From contig NW_003126883.1 of the NCBI RefSeq assembly GCF_000003605.2, forward strand, positions 736,703 through 748,059: a stretch of 11,357 nucleotides of DNA, in the 5' to 3' direction. The position numbers and the translations under genes were made by a program. Positions within the stretch are counted from its first letter, which is position 1, and each line of letters opens with the position of its first letter. The notes under the pieces are model-generated. The model was not told the origin of the DNA, searched no databases, and saw only the letters and a program-made list of their open reading frames with translations. Below are positions 7,530 to 11,357 of the stretch, piece after piece. Source of the DNA: Saccoglossus kowalevskii (lineage: Eukaryota > Hemichordata > Enteropneusta > Harrimaniidae).

Positions 7530-7568
7530 CGTTGACCCAGGTGATGCACGCCCTCAAACGACGCTCAT
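7530..7568 (-). CDS. Candidate 39-nt exon with good splice signals
   Basis: On the minus strand TTTTGTTATTTTCAG precedes 7568, and AACG|GTGAGA (GT at 7529-7528) ends it, both strong matches to animal splice sites. In the frame open across it the segment reads ERRLRACITWVN. The -WVN- pattern is reminiscent of the first helix of some calponin-homology domains, but this is too short to assign. Its splice phase does not match the acidic exon at 7300-7433 through the acceptor I can see, so the two may not be adjacent exons. Very tentative. Confidence 0.18.
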
Positions 7569-7665
7569 CTGAAAATAACAAAATGTCATTGGATCCTACA
7601 GGCCTTTTAAGCTACGTACGGATGGCGCTCGGTTGTTTAGAAGGTTGGATAATTCGCTCCCTCCT

Positions 7666-8219
7666 GTATGTGATACAACAACATCAGCGCTGAATAATTA
7701 AAGTTGCTGTAAATTCAAACAATTCAAATACATTTGGCCCTTGGTGGCGCTATACATTTCACATGCGACAGCCCCAGTGAAAGAGACATAGCATATGGCA
7801 AAGTATTCTTGTACCTGAAAATCATTGTTTTTAATAAATAAAATGGGATACTGTTATATCACAATACACCAACACCGCTCGCATCTTGTATCTATTTTGT
7901 TACCAAAAGGATAATTTTGGTCTGATCTTTGGAGATTCAATAATAAAATCTGTCATTTTTTATATTCAAACATCAATGTTTATTCTTTCTTTAATTGGTC
8001 ACATTCCCCAATATGAGTTCACTGTCTTTACTGTGATGTTACCGATATAATGATATCAATGACCCTGAGACATAACACTGAATTCTGATCAAGCATGACC
8101 ATAATTGGCATAATTATTCTGACCGGCTTGTTATCATACTTACCCAGATCCAATTAAATGTAATAACTTAATGAAAACAAATAACAAACATTTACAGAGA
8201 AACATAGCTTGTTATTTAA
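7666..8219. other. No gene seen
   Basis: AT-rich sequence with no open frame of note on either strand, no recognisable repeat family and no RNA gene signature. Several AATAAA words occur (for example near 7833-7842), but no upstream gene gives them meaning. Confidence 0.5.
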
Positions 8220-8224
8220 TACAG

Positions 8225-8355
8225 GCATATAATATACGAGATAGTATGTAACCTTTACTAGCACTTCTTGTACTTATTATTTTTGTAATATTCTTTGTAC
8301 ATAAGGCCGGAGACCAAAGTACTAAATAAATTATTATTATTATTATTATTATTAT
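8225..8355 (+). mobile_element. Probable 3' end of a 5'-truncated non-LTR retroelement
   Basis: A stretch reading ...gtacataaggccggagacc aaagtactaaataaa passes directly into (ATT)n at 8330-8355. This pattern, a short unique 3' end followed by a trinucleotide tail, is typical of truncated L2/CR1/RTE-like elements or their SINE partners in invertebrates. No reverse transcriptase coding is left, so the 5' boundary is a guess and the family is unassigned. I could not find a convincing target-site duplication around it. Confidence 0.4.
8330..8355. repeat. (ATT)n simple repeat
   Basis: 26 bases of perfect ATT period-3 repeat. It explains the poly-isoleucine stretch in the minus-strand translation. 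Confidence 0.95.
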
Positions 8356-8520
8356 AAACAAAACAATGGCTGTTGGACCAAGTTCCAGAAAATATCTCTT
8401 GTCTGGATTAGAGGTTAGGCCAGCGAAGTAGGTGACCACTAGTGTGAGCTGGTTCAACATATCAGGCTGCAGGATGCTTGACATGGAGAAAACATCAAGT
8501 TTGTGGAACAAGTGAAACAT
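8356..8520 (-). pseudogene. Possible DUF4371/hAT scrap
   Basis: The minus-strand frame reads DMLNQLTLVVTYF, then NPDKRYFLEL. Its order and spacing resemble the block in DUF4371-type (ZMYM1-like) hAT proteins where a Gln-Leu-Val-Tyr string is followed by a Glu-Arg-Phe-Leu string. The match is short and several conserved residues differ. The frame then enters the (ATT)n repeat. It could be a remnant of a second hAT, antisense to the one at 3271-5435, or chance. Confidence 0.22.
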
Positions 8521-8589
8521 TACTTAACAACGCTGTACACAGTTGACTTGCAGTGAAATGACATTAAGAAATAGGGAATTTGTGTGACT

Positions 8590-8925
8590 GTAGGCTTGAT
8601 GTGTCAAATTATACCTGCAAAAAGTACCGCTTTATGAAGTCGCACAGAACTTTACCACAAAAACTAATCCCAATTGGATATTTTGCACTTTTAACTCACA
8701 GGACGTTAATGACACGAACACTAATTCTGTACTTCGTAAATGTGAGGCTGCTGGGGAACATTGGTCAGGGAGAAAATAAATTCATTGAAGCAAAAATAAA
8801 TTTACATGAAAGAGAGACAAAAATATACATAATGGAAATGAAAGAAAAAGAAGAATGAGTAGATTTGAGTTATATAATGAAGTAAAGAACCTGACAAACA
8901 GAATACATTGACTATTATGACAGAT
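8590..8925 (+). pseudogene. Decayed coding scrap with coiled-coil-like end
   Basis: An open frame from 8580 ends at 8858 with NKFIEAKINLHERETKIYIM and a Lys/Glu-rich end. One base later in frame MSRFELYNEVKNLTNRIH continues the same heptad-like character to about 8910. In a third frame 8638-8783 reads NPNWIFCTF and LRKCEAAGEHWSGRK. The layout, a compact tryptophan-containing part followed by a charged helix, recalls MADF/Myb-SANT-like proteins that accompany Harbinger elements, but I cannot show homology. If coding, at least two frameshifts have broken it. It could also be random sequence. Confidence 0.2.
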
Positions 8926-9861
8926 ATACCCCTCTTTCACCGACTGCGAATGTCTGGTGGTCTTGCATGTACTGAGCTACACTTTCTTGAGCAAGGAAAT
9001 CTCACTCTCATTGTACCATACTGTGTTCCCTTGCTTTATTTTCTATACTCTGTTCACAAAATGCAGCTAAATAAGTTTTCAACTGGCCTAGCCTTTGTAG
9101 TTTGTCAGAATAGTTATCCAAACCCCATTCGAATGAGGTCAATATAATGCAAAAATAAAGTAATTGAACGTGATTTCAACCAAAGAAGTTTGAAAAATTG
9201 AAAATCTGGACCTCAAATCTCACTTCCGGACTCCAACAACTTATAGATGACAATGTTAACATATAACGCTAAGACCCCATAACATATCCATATGCATTAT
9301 TACCGTATACAAATATATTATACATACTTCTCACAGAAATTCCATTTTGGTGAAGGGAAGCCCGTCGTAATGATCGAGTGATGGATGATGAATCATAGTT
9401 GATTGGGTTATCAAGCGATACAATAACGTTTATTTTCTTTATTGGATTCATTGTATTTTGTATTGGCGTACTTAATTTTAAAAAATTACAGTGTATGTAT
9501 ATTCTTATTGAGATGTCAATGATAGAATTGGTTATGTTAATAAAACAACAGTGTGTCATCAATTCATTTGTCTTACATGTATTATTGTATCTGATATATT
9601 GTACAGTAATATAATATATGCTAATATGAACATTGCTCAGCTGAATTCACTGAAAGTATATGCACATGGAAGTCACAGAGAGCTTCGAAATGTGCATTTA
9701 TGGTCGCAATTTCCAATCTTATATTAATTACGAAATCATGCATCATGGAATTAAGTAAGTGCACAATCTTCCAATATCTGAAAAATACTTTCCTAACTTT
9801 CAAACATAAAAGCCTTGTTGGGAAATCAATAGTATAATATTACAGTGAACATCTTAAATTT

Positions 9862-9869
9862 ATGCAAAT
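9862..9869 (+). promoter_or_regulatory. POU octamer ATGCAAAT (1 of 3)
   Basis: Perfect octamer, the binding site of POU-domain (Oct-type) transcription factors, within tttATGCAAATatgg. Binding is inferred from the sequence alone. Confidence 0.3.
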
Positions 9870-10015
9870 ATGGTTTACGAAATGTTAAAATGATCACATG
9901 ATTGGTTTGATAGATATTCCAGTGCATTTAAATAAGAATAATGTCTTCTAAATCACTAAAAAGTTAATTAGATGTGAAATTATGTCTCTGATATTATGGT
10001 GACCATTTATGATTT

Positions 10016-10023
10016 ATGCAAAT
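10016..10023 (+). promoter_or_regulatory. POU octamer ATGCAAAT (2 of 3)
   Basis: Perfect octamer on the same strand as the first, 154 bases downstream, also preceded by TTT or TT plus T. Confidence 0.3.
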
Positions 10024-10322
10024 TAGGAAAAATTAAGTGTATGATTTCAGGGACTAAAATCCATAAAAATATTCTGTATAGACTTCTAGTCCAAATTCTT
10101 GGCTGGCAAATACATATGATGTGTAGTTAATTTTATACAACATTTATTTTGAAATATATATTTTATCAACACATATTTGTATCTTTATTATATCAAGTGT
10201 TAGATATTAGGGTTATACATTTGACAACGAACAATATCAGAGCAGCAAATTTTGAACAAGCATTGCACATGTGGTCACAATTTATATAACATATGCTCAT
10301 ACACTAATAGAATTGACCATTT

Positions 10323-10330
10323 TGACGTCA
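10323..10330. promoter_or_regulatory. Full CRE palindrome TGACGTCA
   Basis: Perfect 8-bp cAMP-response element, the site of CREB/ATF bZIP dimers, followed by a GC-richer patch (gggcatgcgtacacg). It contains one of few CpGs in the area. No gene is visible within 500 bases, so it would be a distal element if functional. Confidence 0.3.
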
Positions 10331-10975
10331 GGGCATGCGTACACGATGTGTGCTCATATTAATAAGCATATTTCAATAACATCACTTTTAAATCTATTTT
10401 CAAAATACATGTATACACAAAAGCAGCTTTCTTGTGACATATAATATTATGGATTTACTAATACGTTTAGGAGTACGTGACATAATGTACATTTTGAGTA
10501 ATCTATACAAAAAAATCTAATCTTTGTGCTTCGTGTTTTTTTAATTAAAAGCTTGACAGATTTAACAAGATTGTATTATTGATATGAACATAGAATAAAA
10601 CTTCCTGTCAATGGTAGTTACCCAAATTTAAGCGACAAACACAAACAACAGATGTAAGCTCCTGTGCCTATTATATTGTGACATTTTTGAATAATATATA
10701 TACCACATTTTGTGACTGCCACACCTTTTAATTTGTAAGATTACCCAGGCTCACATAAAAATATAATTCAATATTGTATAAAAAGCTGATAATGTAATAA
10801 ATACAGTAAAATAATACTCGACTAATGCTATATTTTGTATGCAAATGGTTTGCTGATATTGAGCTGTTGTTATCAATAATATTCGTTTGGGAATATATTT
10901 TATCGTTTTCAACAACAAAATTGAGAAGTAATATTTAGCTCTAAATTTATTTGATGTATTTGATTTGTTGCATGT
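10331..10975. other. AT-rich, no gene seen
   Basis: No open frame with family character on either strand. It contains the third octamer and several homeobox-like TAATTA words expected by chance at this base composition. Confidence 0.5.
10839..10846 (+). promoter_or_regulatory. POU octamer ATGCAAAT (3 of 3)
   Basis: Third perfect octamer, same strand, followed by ggtttgctg. Confidence 0.3.
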
Positions 10976-10977
10976 GA

Positions 10978-11290
10978 TGTACCCCTCGTCCCGCACACAC
11001 ACAAGCTGAAAGGCGATGCGATATTGCACTCTGCGTTCGCTGTAACATTACCGTGATCAGCCACTTCTGTGCCGAGAATATACACGTTATACACTGGTCA
11101 TATTGATTCATGTCATATTTCAGTGACGTACACACCCCTAAGTAGTATGTGTACTATACTGTACTGTATGTTTGCTTGGATGAATAGAACTGCGTTGGAT
11201 TGCATTAGCCGCGGTTTGGAGCTTACTCTTGTGAACATAGTAAACCTTCCTTTCGTAACATTGTTACCATGGTAACCTTTGTTGAGAAGG
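10978..11290 (+). promoter_or_regulatory. Candidate promoter region at right edge
   Basis: Composition changes here. CpGs reappear (for example at about 10988-11095 and 11190-11210, including tagccgcggtttgg), and a perfect X-box lies at 11263-11276. Overlapping short minus-strand frames are not gene-like. I infer a promoter serving a gene beyond the right edge, or a bidirectional unit. No TATA box or initiator was relied on. Confidence 0.3.
11263..11276. promoter_or_regulatory. RFX X-box, perfect palindrome GTTACCATGGTAAC
   Basis: The 14-mer matches the X-box consensus GTTNCCATGGNAAC of RFX/DAF-19 factors at every fixed position and is a perfect inverted repeat. In animals this site is typically within a few hundred bases upstream of ciliary genes. 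It has a CpG-richer neighbourhood. The site itself is read directly; its use is inferred. Confidence 0.5.
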
Positions 11291-11346
11291 TTGATGAAAT
11301 ATATGGAAGAAACGATCCGTCTAGCTGTAATTACATTGTATATTGA
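11269..11346 (+). CDS. Small open frame starting inside the X-box (uncertain)
   Basis: The ATG in ACCATGG (a Kozak-like context) opens a 25-codon frame beginning MVTFVEKVDEIYGRND and ending at a TGA. It could be a short upstream ORF of a transcript starting nearby, but the ATG is forced by the X-box palindrome, so its context may be coincidence. There is no similarity I recognise. Confidence 0.12.
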   Translation: MVTFVEKVDEIYGRNDPSSCNYIVY

Positions 11347-11357
11347 ACATGTGTGTT

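Larger units (their letters stand above)
7300..7665. promoter_or_regulatory. CpG-rich stretch, possible host promoter or exon cluster
   Basis: I count about 22 CpG dinucleotides by hand in roughly 365 bases. The AT-rich DNA at 9600-10300 has only a handful in 700. In an otherwise CpG-poor genome such stretches often mark gene starts or unmethylated gene bodies. It coincides with the two minus-strand candidate exons and has no transposon motif. Function is inferred from composition only. Confidence 0.35.
8930..10300. other. AT-rich, no gene seen
   Basis: Short frames on both strands (for example about 8908-9147 and 9399-9614) show no domain I recognise and have the composition of AT-rich noncoding DNA. 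No tRNA, rRNA or transposon motif was found. Two POU octamers lie here (9862-9869, 10016-10023). Confidence 0.55.

Noticed and set aside
9399-9614. Hydrophobic 71-codon frame with a loose ND4L-like look (possible mitochondrial insert)
   Set aside because: The hydrophobic pattern is common in AT-rich noncoding DNA; no neighbouring mitochondrial gene and no firm residue match were found.
1-11357. CRISPR array, toxin-antitoxin, prokaryotic defence or diversity-generating system
   Set aside because: No spaced repeats, operons or ribosome binding sites; intron, simple repeats and eukaryotic transposons show animal DNA. The RT belongs to a BEL/Pao element.

Overview
The window is animal nuclear DNA, probably from an invertebrate. 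I saw no prokaryotic gene organisation. It is AT-rich, contains long simple repeats, has animal-type retroelement and DNA-transposon remnants with frameshifts and stops throughout, and has one convincing GT-AG intron. The species cannot be named from the sequence alone. No rRNA, tRNA, CRISPR array or intact long gene was seen.

Bases 1 to about 6420 are one decayed BEL/Pao-class LTR retrotransposon on the + strand, read in the family order: gag with two CCHC zinc knuckles, aspartic protease, reverse transcriptase with a YVDD box, the A17-type connection region, RNase H, integrase zinc-binding part, integrase DDE core and the DUF5641-like tail. The 5' end of gag and the 5' LTR lie outside the window, and no 3' LTR could be recognised. 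The integrase is broken twice. First, a block of about 2.2 kb (about 3271-5435) carries a decayed hAT-superfamily gene of the ZNF862/C17orf113-like type. It has a TTF-like zinc finger exon, a 189-bp spliceosomal intron, a transposase core and a dimerisation tail, and it sits where about 40 integrase codons should be. Second, a separate 128-bp piece of the same hAT family (5912-6039) lies exactly between two integrase motifs. It is 95 % identical to 4403-4530.

Bases 6420-7060 hold nothing clear. At 7067-7160 there is a 94-bp (AT)n run bracketed by a 16-bp direct repeat. Bases 7300-7665 form a locally CpG-rich stretch with two minus-strand candidate exons bearing good splice signals; this is the best hint of a host gene. 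Next come a probable 3' end of a non-LTR retroelement with an (ATT)n tail (to 8355), a weak minus-strand hAT/DUF4371-like scrap and a decayed coiled-coil coding scrap (8590-8930).

From about 8930 to the end the DNA is AT-rich and I see no genes. It contains three same-strand POU octamers, a full CRE palindrome, and near the right edge a CpG-richer segment with a perfect RFX X-box palindrome (11263-11276). That pattern suggests a ciliary-type promoter next to or beyond the window end.

The coding remnants do not form a working system. The most unusual points are the two independent intrusions of one hAT family into one retrotransposon integrase, the intron inside the hAT copy, and the X-box/CpG segment at the right edge.
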